From positions 1 to 52,602 of the forward strand of contig CAISDJ010000028.1 of NCBI GenBank assembly GCA_903884105.1: 52,602 nucleotides of DNA, written 5' to 3'. The notes below the pieces were generated by a model. It saw nothing but the letters and a program-made list of their open reading frames with translations. It was not told the origin of the DNA and made no database searches. This DNA is from an uncultured Pseudomonadota bacterium (GTDB lineage: Bacteria > Pseudomonadota > Gammaproteobacteria > Steroidobacterales > Steroidobacteraceae). This document shows positions 34,672 to 43,792 of this stretch, piece after piece. Within the stretch, counting starts at the first letter, position 1. The number at the start of each line of letters is the position of its first letter. The position numbers and the translations under genes were made by a program.

Positions 34672-35892
34672 TTGCCCCATCGTTTCGGAAAGTCGCTCGT
34701 CTGGCTGGCAGTGCCGGCCGCGCTCATCGCTGGCTGGCTGTTGCTCAGGTGGTGGCAAGGCCCGAGCTTGCCTGCGTACCGTCTTGAGCCCCGTCTCCTG
34801 GTCCAGAACGTCGTTGCGACCGGCAGGGTGATTTCAACATCGCGTGCACAGGTCGGCAGCGAGATCACCGCCGTCGTCGTCGAGCGGCACGTCAAGGAAG
34901 GCGATGCCGTGGCGCCCGGCGACCTGCTCATCTCGCTGCGTGCGGACGATCTGGTCGCCAAAGTGCGTGAGGCCGATGCCGCACTCAATGAATTGCAACA
35001 AGCTCGCCGTCCACAGGCACAGGCCGCGCTTCGCCAGGCCGAAGCCCAGCTCCTGCAGGCGACGCGCGAATCCGAGCGTCGTCGATCGTTGCTTGCATCC
35101 AGGCTGATTTCGAACGAACTCAAGGAGCAGGCAGAACAGGCAGAAATCAATGCCCGCGCCGCTGCGGAGCAGGCACGGCTGCTGTCGGGCTCGTTGGCCT
35201 CCGGTCAATCGGAAGAGCGGGTACTCCGCGAAAGACTCGCTGCTGCCCGGGCGGCTTTGGCGAAGACGCAGATTCGCGCCAACGTGGCAGGTACCGTGCT
35301 CACCCGCAATGTCGAGCCCGGTGACCTCGTTCAGCCTGGCCGGGTGCTCCTTGAAATCGCCCGTGCCGGCGACACCGAGCTGCTCGTTCCCGTTGACGAG
35401 AAAAACCTGGGGCTGCTTGCGCTGGGCCAGCAAGCCCAGGTGATCGCGGATGCCTATCCGGACCGTGTCTTCGGTGCCACCGTCAGCTTCATCGCCCCAA
35501 GCGTCGATCCGCTGCGTGGTACCGTCGAAGTGCGCCTCAAGGTCGAACCCGTCCCGGACTATCTCAAGCAGGACATGACCGTCTCGGCGACCGTTGAAAC
35601 AGGCCGACGTGAGACGGCGTTGGTCCTGCCAAACGATGCGCTGAGGAGCCGCAGCGCGAACCGGGGCACCGTGCTGGTGGTGAGGGGCGGCAAGGTGGCG
35701 CGGGCAGACGTGCAACTCGGCCTGCGCGGTACGGTCCTTTCCGAGGTGCTGGACGGCGTGTCGGCAGGCGAGCGGGTGCTCGCGGGTGCCACCGTCGCAG
35801 AAGGAAAGCGCGTGCGTGTCAGCGAGCAGCCGCTGCCAGCCGGTTCGGCCGGTGTCGACAGCAGCAAGGAATTGCCGGTCCGCTTCGACTGA
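34672..35892 (+). CDS. HlyD/MacA-family periplasmic adaptor
   Basis: A 406-residue membrane-fusion protein. The N-terminal anchor (about 8-24) is followed by a biotinyl-lipoyl half (VGSEITAVVVERHVKEGDAV), a long alpha-helical hairpin at about 100-200, the second lipoyl half (ANVAGTVLTRNVEPGDLV) and a beta-barrel domain. It should bridge the permease at 35899 to an outer-membrane exit. The order adaptor, permease, ATPase resembles DevBCA/MacAB exporters. The start is TTG 34672 behind GGAG at 34659-34662. No outer-membrane component is encoded next to it. Confidence 0.9.
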   Translation: MPHRFGKSLVWLAVPAALIAGWLLLRWWQGPSLPAYRLEPRLLVQNVVATGRVISTSRAQVGSEITAVVVERHVKEGDAVAPGDLLISLRADDLVAKVREADAALNELQQARRPQAQAALRQAEAQLLQATRESERRRSLLASRLISNELKEQAEQAEINARAAAEQARLLSGSLASGQSEERVLRERLAAARAALAKTQIRANVAGTVLTRNVEPGDLVQPGRVLLEIARAGDTELLVPVDEKNLGLLALGQQAQVIADAYPDRVFGATVSFIAPSVDPLRGTVEVRLKVEPVPDYLKQDMTVSATVETGRRETALVLPNDALRSRSANRGTVLVVRGGKVARADVQLGLRGTVLSEVLDGVSAGERVLAGATVAEGKRVRVSEQPLPAGSAGVDSSKELPVRFD

Positions 35893-35898
35893 CAGCGC

Positions 35899-37101
35899 AT
35901 GTGGATCGAAGCGAACATCGCGTTCAAGTTCCTGCGGCAGGGTCGCATCCAGACGGCGCTGATCCTGGTCGGCGTTGCGGTTGGCGTCGCCGTCATCGTG
36001 TTTGTCGTCGCGCTCATCAATGCCCTGCAGGGCAACATCATTGAACGGACGCTGGGCACGCAGTCGCACATCCGCGTCCAGTCACCTGAAGAAATCAATC
36101 TGCGGCCGCCGACTGCCACCGGCGCGATCGAGCTGCTCAATGAGGACAAGCGTCCACAGCGATTGCGCTCGATCAACAACTGGCTTGAAGTCCAGGCCGC
36201 GCTGGACCAGATGCCCGGGTTGAAGGCGGTATCGCCGATGACTTCGGGGCCGGGGTTTGCAAGAAGGGGCGAGGTCCTGCGGTCCGTGTCCCTGATGGGC
36301 ATCGATCCACCGCGCTACGAGCGGATCATTCCGATCCGTGATGACATCGTCGAGGGCGAGTTTCGCGTGGGCGCGGGCGACGCCGTAATCGGCAAGCAAC
36401 TGGCGGACGAACTCGGGCTCAGGGCGGGCAATAAACTGCGGCTCGAGGCTGGGCAGGGGCGCGACGCCATCGTAAGTGTCGCTGGCATTTTCGAACTCGG
36501 CGTGCGTGATCTCGACTCACGTTTCGTCTATCTCGACCTGACGCAGGCACAATCGCTGCTGGCCCTTCCGGGTGGCGTGACGCAGATCGACGTCACCGTC
36601 AATGACATCTTTGCCGCCGATGTCAGCTCCGCCCACATCGCGCGGCTGACGGGACTCAAGTCCGAGAGCTGGATGGAGACCAACGCCCAGTTGATGAATG
36701 CGCTTTCCTCACAAAGCATTTCAACCAACATCATAACCCTGATGGTGGCGCTCTCTGTCGCGTTCGGCATTGCAAGTGTTCTTGCCGTGAGCGTAACGCA
36801 ACGGACCCGCGAGATTGGCATCCTGCGCGCCATCGGTACCACGCGTCGGCAGATGCTGGGCGTGTTCCTGCTGCAGGGTGGCCTGGTCGGGCTCGTGGGC
36901 TCGGCGATCGGCGGCTTCGCGGCGTTTGCGCTGGTCTGGCTGTTCAATACGGCGGGGCCAGGGCTCTTCTACATTCCGATCGGCCCGGTGCTGATCCCTG
37001 CCTCGATGGCGCTGGCGACCGTCACGGGCGTGTTGTCGGCGATGGCACCCGCGTGGCGAGCATCGAGACTCGATCCCGTCGTGGCGATCCGCTATGTCTG
37101 A
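35899..37101 (+). CDS. FtsX/MacB-type ABC permease (DevC-like)
   Basis: A 400-residue permease with the MacB topology: one helix at about 20-42, a large periplasmic domain to about 275, then three helices near 280-300, 325-350 and 365-388. TREIGILRAIGTTRRQML is the cytoplasmic coupling loop typical of FtsX-like permeases. Only six bases separate it from the adaptor gene, and it overlaps the ATPase gene by eight bases. The substrate (glycolipid, peptide or macrolide-like compound) is unknown. Confidence 0.9.
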   Translation: MWIEANIAFKFLRQGRIQTALILVGVAVGVAVIVFVVALINALQGNIIERTLGTQSHIRVQSPEEINLRPPTATGAIELLNEDKRPQRLRSINNWLEVQAALDQMPGLKAVSPMTSGPGFARRGEVLRSVSLMGIDPPRYERIIPIRDDIVEGEFRVGAGDAVIGKQLADELGLRAGNKLRLEAGQGRDAIVSVAGIFELGVRDLDSRFVYLDLTQAQSLLALPGGVTQIDVTVNDIFAADVSSAHIARLTGLKSESWMETNAQLMNALSSQSISTNIITLMVALSVAFGIASVLAVSVTQRTREIGILRAIGTTRRQMLGVFLLQGGLVGLVGSAIGGFAAFALVWLFNTAGPGLFYIPIGPVLIPASMALATVTGVLSAMAPAWRASRLDPVVAIRYV

Positions 37102-37849
37102 CGGTGTCCTGCGTCTGGAGGGATTGCGCAAGTCCTACAACGTGGGAATGCCCACCGAGGTCGAAGTGCTGCACGGTATCGACCTGCAAGTAGGCCGGCA
37201 CGACTTCGCGGCCCTGATCGGTCCGTCGGGATCCGGCAAGAGCACGCTGCTCAATGTCATCGGCCTGCTCGATACGCCGACGCAGGGAGAGCTGTACCTG
37301 CTCGACCGGCCGACGCGTGCCATGGATGACGACGAGCGCACTGCGCTGCGTGGCAGCTCGATCGGCTTTGTGTTCCAGTTTCATCACCTGATCCAGGCGT
37401 TCACGGCGCTCGAGAACGTGTTGATGCCATTGATGGTCGTGGGCGGCAAGCCGACGGCGGAGGCGACGGAGCGCGCCTGGGCGCTGCTGAAGGCAGTCGG
37501 GCTTGAATCCTTTGCGGCCAAGAAGCCGAATGAGCTCTCAGGTGGGCAGCAGCAGCGGGTCGCCATCGCCCGTGCGTTGGTGACGCGGCCCGCGCTGCTG
37601 CTCGCGGACGAACCGACCGGCAACCTGGATACGCGAACGGCGGCCGAGACCTTTGCCCTGTTCCGCAAGTTCAACGAGGAGTTCGGCTGCGCAGTGCTGG
37701 TGGTGACGCATGATCCGCGACTGTCCGAGACCTGCGACCGGACGATCAATCTCGTCGATGGCGTGATCGTCAGCGACAAGTCCAATCTACGCGCTGAGCC
37801 TGCCATCGGGCCCGCTGCCACAGGAGGCCGTGATGACTACACCTTATGA
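37094..37849 (+). CDS. ABC exporter ATPase (DevA/LolD/MacB type)
   Basis: A 251-residue ATPase with Walker A GPSGSGKST (about 49-57), Q-loop FVFQFHHLI, signature LSGGQQQRVAIARAL and Walker B LLLADEPTGNLDT. The ADEPTGNLD form marks the MacB/LolD/DevA group. It pairs with the permease whose end it overlaps. Its own end overlaps the glutathione peroxidase gene by 17 bases, so the peroxidase belongs to the same operon. Confidence 0.92.
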   Translation: MSDGVLRLEGLRKSYNVGMPTEVEVLHGIDLQVGRHDFAALIGPSGSGKSTLLNVIGLLDTPTQGELYLLDRPTRAMDDDERTALRGSSIGFVFQFHHLIQAFTALENVLMPLMVVGGKPTAEATERAWALLKAVGLESFAAKKPNELSGGQQQRVAIARALVTRPALLLADEPTGNLDTRTAAETFALFRKFNEEFGCAVLVVTHDPRLSETCDRTINLVDGVIVSDKSNLRAEPAIGPAATGGRDDYTL

Positions 37850-38330
37850 TTTTTCTGCCCGGACCGTCGAAGGCGCGGAGCAGTCGCTGTCGGCGTATCA
37901 AGGCAAGGTCCTTCTCATCGTCAACGTGGCCAGCAAGTGCGGATTCACTCCGCAATACGCAGGGCTGGAGGCGTTGTACCGAAGGCTGTCTCCAATGGGC
38001 TTTGCCGTCCTCGGATTTCCTTGCGACCAGTTCGGACAGCAGGAGCCGGGTAACGAGGCCGAGATTCGTGACTTCTGTTCCCTGAACTATGACGTGACCT
38101 TCCCGCTGTTCGCCAAAATCGAGGTGAACGGCGAGAGCACCCATCCACTCTACCGCCACCTCAAGAAGGCGGCGCCCGGATTGCTGGGCAGTGAAGGGAT
38201 CAAATGGAACTTCACCAAGTTCCTGGTCGACGCCAAGGGCCACGTGGTCAAGCGCTATGCTCCCACCGACAAGCCCGAGAGTATCGAGAGGGACCTCGTC
38301 GCGCTGCTTGAGGCCGGGCCGTCGGACTGA
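37833..38330 (+). CDS. Glutathione peroxidase family protein
   Basis: A 165-residue thiol peroxidase. The family signature is LIVNVASKCGFTPQY, with the peroxidatic cysteine in KCGF. FPCDQFGQQEPG supplies the conserved Gln, and WNFTKFLVD the Trp/Asn of the active site. It is a cysteine (not selenocysteine) form, likely thioredoxin-dependent. ATG at 37833 was preferred over GTG 37830 because AGGAGG at 37822-37827 is optimally spaced. It overlaps the ABC ATPase gene. Confidence 0.93.
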   Translation: MTTPYDFSARTVEGAEQSLSAYQGKVLLIVNVASKCGFTPQYAGLEALYRRLSPMGFAVLGFPCDQFGQQEPGNEAEIRDFCSLNYDVTFPLFAKIEVNGESTHPLYRHLKKAAPGLLGSEGIKWNFTKFLVDAKGHVVKRYAPTDKPESIERDLVALLEAGPSD

Positions 38331-38830
38331 CCTCTCCTGGTGCCTCGTGATCCGATCCGTCTTGGTGCGACGGAGGAGGGTCATGGTCGATCGTGATTCA
38401 TTCGAGCAGTCCTTTCAGTCGGCGCTCGGGTGTGGGATTGCCCAGCTCGATCGTGTCTTCCCGCTTTAGAGCGCGCCGCAAGCGAACCCGAGAGTTCGTC
38501 AGGCGAGTGGTTTAGATACGCGGAATTACGGCGTTTTCCTTCGTCTCGCTGCGCGCCCTCCGGCATCATCGTGCCCAACCGACTCATCGTGCACGGACTG
38601 GCTCCAGCGGTCTCCGTCGGCGGTGGCACAGTCCCTTCTTACTCCTCCCGCCGGGTTGTCGCTGGCTGTCGGCATGGACCCCGGGGCGCTGCTCAAGTAC
38701 GTGGATGAGTTCGGTACCTCTTCGGTGGGCTGCACCGTCTTGCGTGATCGTGTGCGGCAAGAGGTGCAGAGATCAACGGACGATCCGTGGGGCCTGCTGC
38801 GCCAGGTGCGGACGCGGCCCGATACGCTGC
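38331..38830. other. Stretch without a convincing gene
   Basis: About 500 bases between the peroxidase and the MFS gene hold short overlapping open frames on both strands, the longest about 90 codons at 38623-38895. That one runs into the MFS gene and has no recognisable domain. I see no RNA gene. GC content stays high. Confidence 0.4.
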
Positions 38831-40009
38831 TTACCGCTTCCGGGCAAGCGACAGAAGCGCGAGCACGCAGAAGCCGGCGCCCGCGTAGAACGTGAATGAC
38901 GCGCCGGCCTGATCCCACAGCAGTCCGGCGACCGCGCTGGCTATCAACGTGGCGATCCCGCTCACCAGATTGAAAAAGCCGAACGCCGTGCCTCGCAGGT
39001 CGGCCGGCGCCGTGCCTGCGACCATCGTGGCGAGCAGGCCCTGCGTCATTCCCATGTGAACGCCCCAGAGTGCGACGCCCACTAGAACCGTCAGCCAGTG
39101 GCCATTGTGCGCCAGCACGAGGTCGGCGGCGATCAGGACGACCAGGCCGAGGCCAAGCAGCTTCCTGTGACTCACGCGGTCCGACAGCTTGCCGAACGGA
39201 TACGCAGACCCTGCGTACACCATGTTCATCGCGACCATCACGAGCGGTACCAGTGCCAACGCAATGCCGCTCTGCTGCGCGCGCAGCACCAGAAAAGCCT
39301 CGCTGAAGCGTGCGAGCGTGAAGATCGCACCTACGCCGACCACACGCCAGTAGGCCGGTTCAAGTCGACGCAGGTTGTCCCGGCGGATCGGGTTCACTTT
39401 CTTCGCGCCTTGGTGGTGGGTCGGTTCCTTGACGCCAAAGAACAGCAAGGCGACCGCCAGCAAGCCCGGGATGACTGCTACCCAGAACACGGCGCGGAAG
39501 TCGTTCGCCCACAGCAACATCAGGCCGACGGCGAACAGGGGGCCGACGAATGCCCCGACCGTATCCAGCGATTGCCGCAGGCCGAACGCGGCGCCGCGGA
39601 TTTCCGGCGGCGTGATATCGGCCACCAGTGCGTCACGAGGCGCACCCCGGATGCCTTTGCCAACGCGATCGAGAAGCCTTGCCGTCAAGACCACGCCTGC
39701 AGCGGGCGCGATGGCAAACAAGGGCTTGGTCAATGCGCCGAGCAGGTAACCGAACAGCGCGAGGGCCTTCCGCTTGGCAAGGAAGTCGCTGAGGACCCCG
39801 GAGAACACTTTGACGATGAGGGCCGTACTTTCGGCGAGGCCTTCCATCAGTCCGACGGAAAACGCGCTGGCACCGAGCGTGCCGACCATGAAGAGCGGCA
39901 GCAGGCTGTGGATCATCTCGGACGAGACGTCCATCAGCAGGCTGACGAAACCGAGCACCCACACCCCTGCAGGAATGCGCGCCAGGGTGCGTCGGGTAGG
40001 CGCCGTCAT
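38831..40009 (-). CDS. Major facilitator superfamily transporter
   Basis: A 392-residue inner-membrane protein with about twelve hydrophobic segments and the MFS loop motif DFLAKRKALALFG after helix 2. The opening FVSLLMDVSSEMIHSLLPLF and the RLLDRVGKGIRGAPRDALVADI stretch characterise a widespread uncharacterised MFS group. Its start codon lies 14 bases behind the stop of the manganese exporter gene, so both may be driven from the riboswitch-controlled promoter. Whether it too moves a metal is not known. Confidence 0.88.
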   Translation of the reverse strand: MTAPTRRTLARIPAGVWVLGFVSLLMDVSSEMIHSLLPLFMVGTLGASAFSVGLMEGLAESTALIVKVFSGVLSDFLAKRKALALFGYLLGALTKPLFAIAPAAGVVLTARLLDRVGKGIRGAPRDALVADITPPEIRGAAFGLRQSLDTVGAFVGPLFAVGLMLLWANDFRAVFWVAVIPGLLAVALLFFGVKEPTHHQGAKKVNPIRRDNLRRLEPAYWRVVGVGAIFTLARFSEAFLVLRAQQSGIALALVPLVMVAMNMVYAGSAYPFGKLSDRVSHRKLLGLGLVVLIAADLVLAHNGHWLTVLVGVALWGVHMGMTQGLLATMVAGTAPADLRGTAFGFFNLVSGIATLIASAVAGLLWDQAGASFTFYAGAGFCVLALLSLARKR

Positions 40010-40022
40010 GGCGCGCCTTGCG

Positions 40023-40601
40023 TCAGAAGCCGAACTTTGCGCCTGCGCCCAGCAGCGTGGCGAGACCCAGCAGCGCGAAGATGCCAGCAGCGATGGAATG
40101 CACGAGCTTCATGGGAATCCGCGTTGCCAGTTTGTCGCCGATGAAGACGGCCGGCACGTCGGCGATCAGCATGCCGAGCGTCGTGCCGATCACGACGAGC
40201 ACGGGAGTGCCGTAGTGCGCTGCCATGGCGATTGTGGCGATCTGCGTCTTGTCGCCCATCTCGGCAAGGAAGAACGTGATCAACGTGGCGCCGAATACGC
40301 CGAAACGTTTGGCGACAGTGGCTTCCTCGTCCTCGATCTTGTCCGGGATCAGCGTCCAGATGGCCATGCCGATGAATGAAGCACCGAGAACCCAGCGCAG
40401 AATCTCCGGGCTGACGGCGGCAGTGATCCAGGCGCCAAGCGCGCCAGCCAAGCCATGGTTGACCAGCGTAGCCACCAGGATTCCCGCAATGATTGGTACG
40501 GGCCTCTTGAAGCGCGCGGCCAGGATGAACGCGAGCAACTGCGTCTTGTCGCCGATTTCCGCTAGGGCGACGACGCCGGTGGAGACGAGGAGGGATTCCA
40601 T
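40023..40601 (-). CDS. GDT1/UPF0016 (TMEM165-like) manganese exporter
   Basis: A 192-residue membrane protein with six helices in two inverted repeats. Each repeat carries the family signature ExGDKT: LAEIGDKTQLLAF at about residues 14-26 and LAEMGDKTQIATI at about 115-127. Bacterial members (MneA type) export Mn2+ and protect from manganese excess. The upstream leader contains a yybP-ykoY riboswitch, which independently supports manganese control. It is first in a transcript that may include the MFS gene. Confidence 0.93.
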   Translation of the reverse strand: MESLLVSTGVVALAEIGDKTQLLAFILAARFKRPVPIIAGILVATLVNHGLAGALGAWITAAVSPEILRWVLGASFIGMAIWTLIPDKIEDEEATVAKRFGVFGATLITFFLAEMGDKTQIATIAMAAHYGTPVLVVIGTTLGMLIADVPAVFIGDKLATRIPMKLVHSIAAGIFALLGLATLLGAGAKFGF

Positions 40602-40654
40602 TTTGATCTTTCCAGGCCCGGCGAATGACGACAGCGCTTCCCAAGACAGGGCAG

Positions 40655-40785
40655 AGGCGTAGTGGACAAAGGTCTTGCCAAGGATTCAAGCGCCAAGGGC
40701 CTTCAGGGTCTGCGCACGCCACGGCCTGCCGGCCAAGCAGATTGACGTTAAGCCGCTTCGCGTTGAAGAGCGGGTACTCCCCGAT
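40655..40785 (-). promoter_or_regulatory. yybP-ykoY manganese riboswitch
   Basis: Read on the minus strand, the leader of the exporter gene begins with CGGGGAGTACCCG (40783-40771) and contains CGTCAATCTGCTTGGCCGGC in the middle and GGCAAGACCTTTG near the end (40679-40667). These are the conserved L1, central and L3-type segments of yybP-ykoY riboswitches, which bind Mn2+ and turn on efflux genes. It ends about 55 bases before the start codon, leaving room for an expression platform. The boundaries are estimates. Confidence 0.8.
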
Positions 40786-40996
40786 GACGTGAACAGTCTA
40801 GCGGATGATCCTCCTGCGGTCGATGGGCGGCCCCGGTTCGGTTGGCCTGGAGTGTCGCCGAATGGTAATCCGCTTGACATGTTGCGCTCCTACTCTGCCT
40901 CGCGCCTTCCAGTCTTGCCGCGCGACGGGTGCCGCGCGCGAACTGCGAGGGGCCGCCCTCGGGCTCGATCCTCAATCCAACAGATAGAGCGACAAT

Positions 40997-42262
40997 ATGA
41001 ACAACAAACTCCTTGCCTCCACAGCGCTGCTGGCGACTGGCCTGGCTATTGTGCTGCCCGCGATTGCCGATCGTGACGATGACATGGAATCCCGTTCTGA
41101 AGACGTCTTTGCGCTCGCCGTCTATGGCGACGCACCGTACGGCTGCAAGGCGCCCTCGGCTGCCGCGGCGGCGGATGAATGCCCTCCGGGTGGTGTCTAT
41201 GTTCCCGACAGCGCGAATGGCACCAACCCCGGCGATCCCCGGCAGATCCTGGCAACGCCTGCATTCATCGATGCGGTCAATCGCGACCCGAAAGTGCGCC
41301 TCGTGCTGCACACCGGCGATATTCACTCAGGCAGCACGTTCTGCACGCTGTCCTACAACCAGACGGTCTACAACCTGTGGACCCAGTTCAAGGATCCGCT
41401 CGTCTACACGCCTGGCGACAACGAATGGGCGGACTGCCAGAAGTCGAAGGAAGGCGGCGGCATCAAGAACTCGGCGGGTGAGTACGTGGACTATGCAGCC
41501 GGCCATCCGGTCGCGAACCTCGCGCTCGTGCGCTCGATGTTCTTTCCGGTTGCAGGCGAGACGTTGGGCGGGCGTGCAAAGCACGTTACGTCGCAGGCGC
41601 AGGCGTACGATCCCGCGCATCCCTCGGACGCCGAATACGTGGAAAACGTGATGTGGGAGCAGTCGCAAGTGCTGTTCGTCACCATCAACGTGCCCGGCGG
41701 CTCGAACAACGACGATGACCAGTGGAATGCCGGCGCGTTTGGCGCGGCGAAGTCAGGCCCGCAGCTGCAGGAAGTGGCCCAGCGGAAGGGTGCCGACCTG
41801 CGCTGGCTGGAGGCCGCATTCGCCCTGGCCACTGCTCACGGTGACAAGGCCGTGGTCATTACGGAACAGGCCGACATGTGGGATCTGGATGGCACGCTGC
41901 CTGCGGCCAACCACTTGAGCAATTACGAGCCAGTCATCGAAAAGATTGCGAGCCTGACGAAGGCGTTCGGCAAGCCCGTGTTGCTCATCAACGGCGATTC
42001 GCACAAGTTCCGGTCGGACAATCCGCTGAAGGACAACGCGCCTTGCGTCATCGAGACGAGCGTCGGCGCCGAGACGGCCGCCTGCGCGGACGACAACTAT
42101 GACACCCACCCGAACTACGACGTAACGAACTTCCATCGGCTGGTCGTCCACGGCAGCACCTTCCCGCTGCAGTACACGAGGTTGTCGATAAACCCACGCG
42201 CAAACGCGGTGGCGAGCGCGACTTCGTTCGGACCTTTCAGCTGGGAACGCATCATTCCTTGA
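40997..42262 (+). CDS. Secreted metallophosphoesterase-like protein
   Basis: A 421-residue exported protein with a signal peptide of about 24 residues (cleavage after AIA). Calcineurin-like metal motifs occur in order: AVYGDAPYG, VLHTGDIHSG, YTPGDNEW and LLINGDSHKF. Together these supply the Asp, His and Asn ligands of a dinuclear centre. Long acidic linkers (DRDDDME, NNDDDQW) separate them. The substrate is unknown; phosphatase or phosphodiesterase activity in the periplasm is likely. It is divergent from the manganese exporter, and a Mn-dependent active site would fit that neighbour. Confidence 0.85.
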   Translation: MNNKLLASTALLATGLAIVLPAIADRDDDMESRSEDVFALAVYGDAPYGCKAPSAAAAADECPPGGVYVPDSANGTNPGDPRQILATPAFIDAVNRDPKVRLVLHTGDIHSGSTFCTLSYNQTVYNLWTQFKDPLVYTPGDNEWADCQKSKEGGGIKNSAGEYVDYAAGHPVANLALVRSMFFPVAGETLGGRAKHVTSQAQAYDPAHPSDAEYVENVMWEQSQVLFVTINVPGGSNNDDDQWNAGAFGAAKSGPQLQEVAQRKGADLRWLEAAFALATAHGDKAVVITEQADMWDLDGTLPAANHLSNYEPVIEKIASLTKAFGKPVLLINGDSHKFRSDNPLKDNAPCVIETSVGAETAACADDNYDTHPNYDVTNFHRLVVHGSTFPLQYTRLSINPRANAVASATSFGPFSWERIIP

Positions 42263-42405
42263 GCCGCCCAGGAGTCCTTCGGCCATCCGGCCGGAGGACT
42301 CCCTCTTCTTCCCGTGCCGGTGGGGCAATTCCCTGCTGATAAGTCTCCGGCAACTGCTAGAGTCGCTCCCCTACGCCGCGCAACCTTCTGCGCAAGGAGT
42401 CGACT

Positions 42406-42690
42406 ATGGAACCCTCCCCGGGCCCTGCGGTGCCTCAAAAGTTGGCGTTGCCCCCGAACCTGTTTTCACATGCCGTGGTGATGTTCATCATCGCGGTGCT
42501 GCTCAACCTGGCGCAGTGGATCGCCTGGGCATGCGCCGTGCTGCAGGTCCTGTGGATGCTATTCGCCCGCGAGCGTAACAGTGCACTCGCGGACTTTGGC
42601 CAAGGACTCGGGAACTGGATGGCGGCCACGGCCAGATTCCTGACGGGCGCGTCGGATCAGCGGCCGTTTCCCTGGAACAAGTGGGAGTAG
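42406..42690 (+). CDS. DUF4389 small membrane protein
   Basis: A 94-residue protein with a strongly hydrophobic central segment (about 24-52, FSHAVVMFIIAVLLNLAQWI) and a C-terminus ending in RPFPWNKWE. The layout fits DUF4389 proteins. ATG at 42406 follows AAGGAG. It lies three bases before the start of the SDR-like gene, so they are probably one operon. The function is unknown. Confidence 0.7.
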   Translation: MEPSPGPAVPQKLALPPNLFSHAVVMFIIAVLLNLAQWIAWACAVLQVLWMLFARERNSALADFGQGLGNWMAATARFLTGASDQRPFPWNKWE

Positions 42691-42693
42691 GGC

Positions 42694-43671
42694 TTGAAGG
42701 TATTCGTTTGCGGCGCCTCAGGCTTCATTGGCAGCGCAATTTGCCAGCGCCTTGTTGCCGACGGCCACGAAGTGGTTCGTGGCGTTCGCACGCCCAGGCA
42801 AGCTGGCGAAGTCGCAATGGACTTCAGCAAGGACATTGCTCCAGAGGAATGGGTGGGGAGGCTCGCGGCGATCGATGTGGTCATCAATGCGGTGGGAATC
42901 ATCGTCGAGGCAGGCGGTGGCCGCTTTGAGGAAGTTCACCACCGTGCGCCAGCTGCCTTGTTCGCAGCGTGCGTGAAGGCGGGGGTCAAGCGGGTCATCC
43001 AGATCTCGGCCCTCGGGGCCGACGGTGGCGATACGGGCTACTTCAGGACCAAGTTTGCCGCCGACCAGGCATTGATGGCCTTACCGTTGCAGTGGACGAT
43101 CCTGATGCCGTCTTTGGTCTATGGCGAGGACGGTGACTCGTCACGGATGTTCCGCGTGCTTGCAAGCATGCCCGTCATTCCTGTTCCAAGCTTGGGGAAT
43201 GCACTCTTCCAGCCGGTGCATGTCGACGACCTGGTTGAGTCGGTGAGTGCTTGCCTGCGAGCTGATTCCCCCACGGGGAATTGCGTCGATCTGGTCGGTG
43301 CTGCGGCGGTCCCCTATCGGGGCATGATCGATACCTACCGTCGTGCGATGGGCTTCGGCACCGCCTTGTACGTGACGGTCCCGGCTTTCATGATGGCTAT
43401 TGCGGCCTGGGCCTCCGGATTCATCCCAGCCGCGCCGCTCAATCCCGAAACGTGGCGCATGCTCAAGGCGGGCAGCGCCGGGGACGTTGCCGGGATCACG
43501 GAGCTGATCGGGCGCCGACCCAAGGGCATCGCGGAGTTTATCGAAACGCAAGATGCACAAAGGCTGGCAGCAGGCGCACTCAAGCAATGGCTTCCCCGGG
43601 TGCTGCAATTCGGTGCGGCGATCGTGGCAATTCTGGTCGTCTCATACCTTATGTTGCGCGACCCCGTCTAA
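42694..43671 (+). CDS. NAD(P)-binding SDR-like epimerase/dehydratase
   Basis: A 325-residue protein of the atypical SDR (NmrA/NDUFA9-like) type. The Rossmann motif is VFVCGASGFIGSAI (residues 3-16). VINAVGII and RVIQISALGADG follow, and FRTKFAADQALM replaces the classical YxxxK. A C-terminal hydrophobic segment (VLQFGAAIVAILVVSYLML, about 300-320) suggests membrane attachment. The start is TTG 42694 behind GGGAG. The substrate is not predictable. Confidence 0.8.
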   Translation: MKVFVCGASGFIGSAICQRLVADGHEVVRGVRTPRQAGEVAMDFSKDIAPEEWVGRLAAIDVVINAVGIIVEAGGGRFEEVHHRAPAALFAACVKAGVKRVIQISALGADGGDTGYFRTKFAADQALMALPLQWTILMPSLVYGEDGDSSRMFRVLASMPVIPVPSLGNALFQPVHVDDLVESVSACLRADSPTGNCVDLVGAAAVPYRGMIDTYRRAMGFGTALYVTVPAFMMAIAAWASGFIPAAPLNPETWRMLKAGSAGDVAGITELIGRRPKGIAEFIETQDAQRLAAGALKQWLPRVLQFGAAIVAILVVSYLMLRDPV

Positions 43672-43792
43672 CACGATCATAGGCGGCTTCCGCTCAAGAT
43701 GAGTCCCGGATGCATTTGCGCTGGCCGAGTCAAAAGAGACAAACTTGCGGACTTCAGGCTCGCAATTACTAGAGAAAGCAGGGCGGGGTTCC

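Noticed and set aside
38623-38895. A 90-codon plus-strand frame before the MFS gene
   Set aside because: It overlaps the convergent MFS gene, has no ribosome site or domain, and ends in an Arg-rich tail typical of shadows.
39098-40144. A 348-codon plus-strand frame across the MFS and manganese exporter genes
   Set aside because: It is antisense to two clear membrane-protein genes. Its translation is hydrophilic and unlike any domain.
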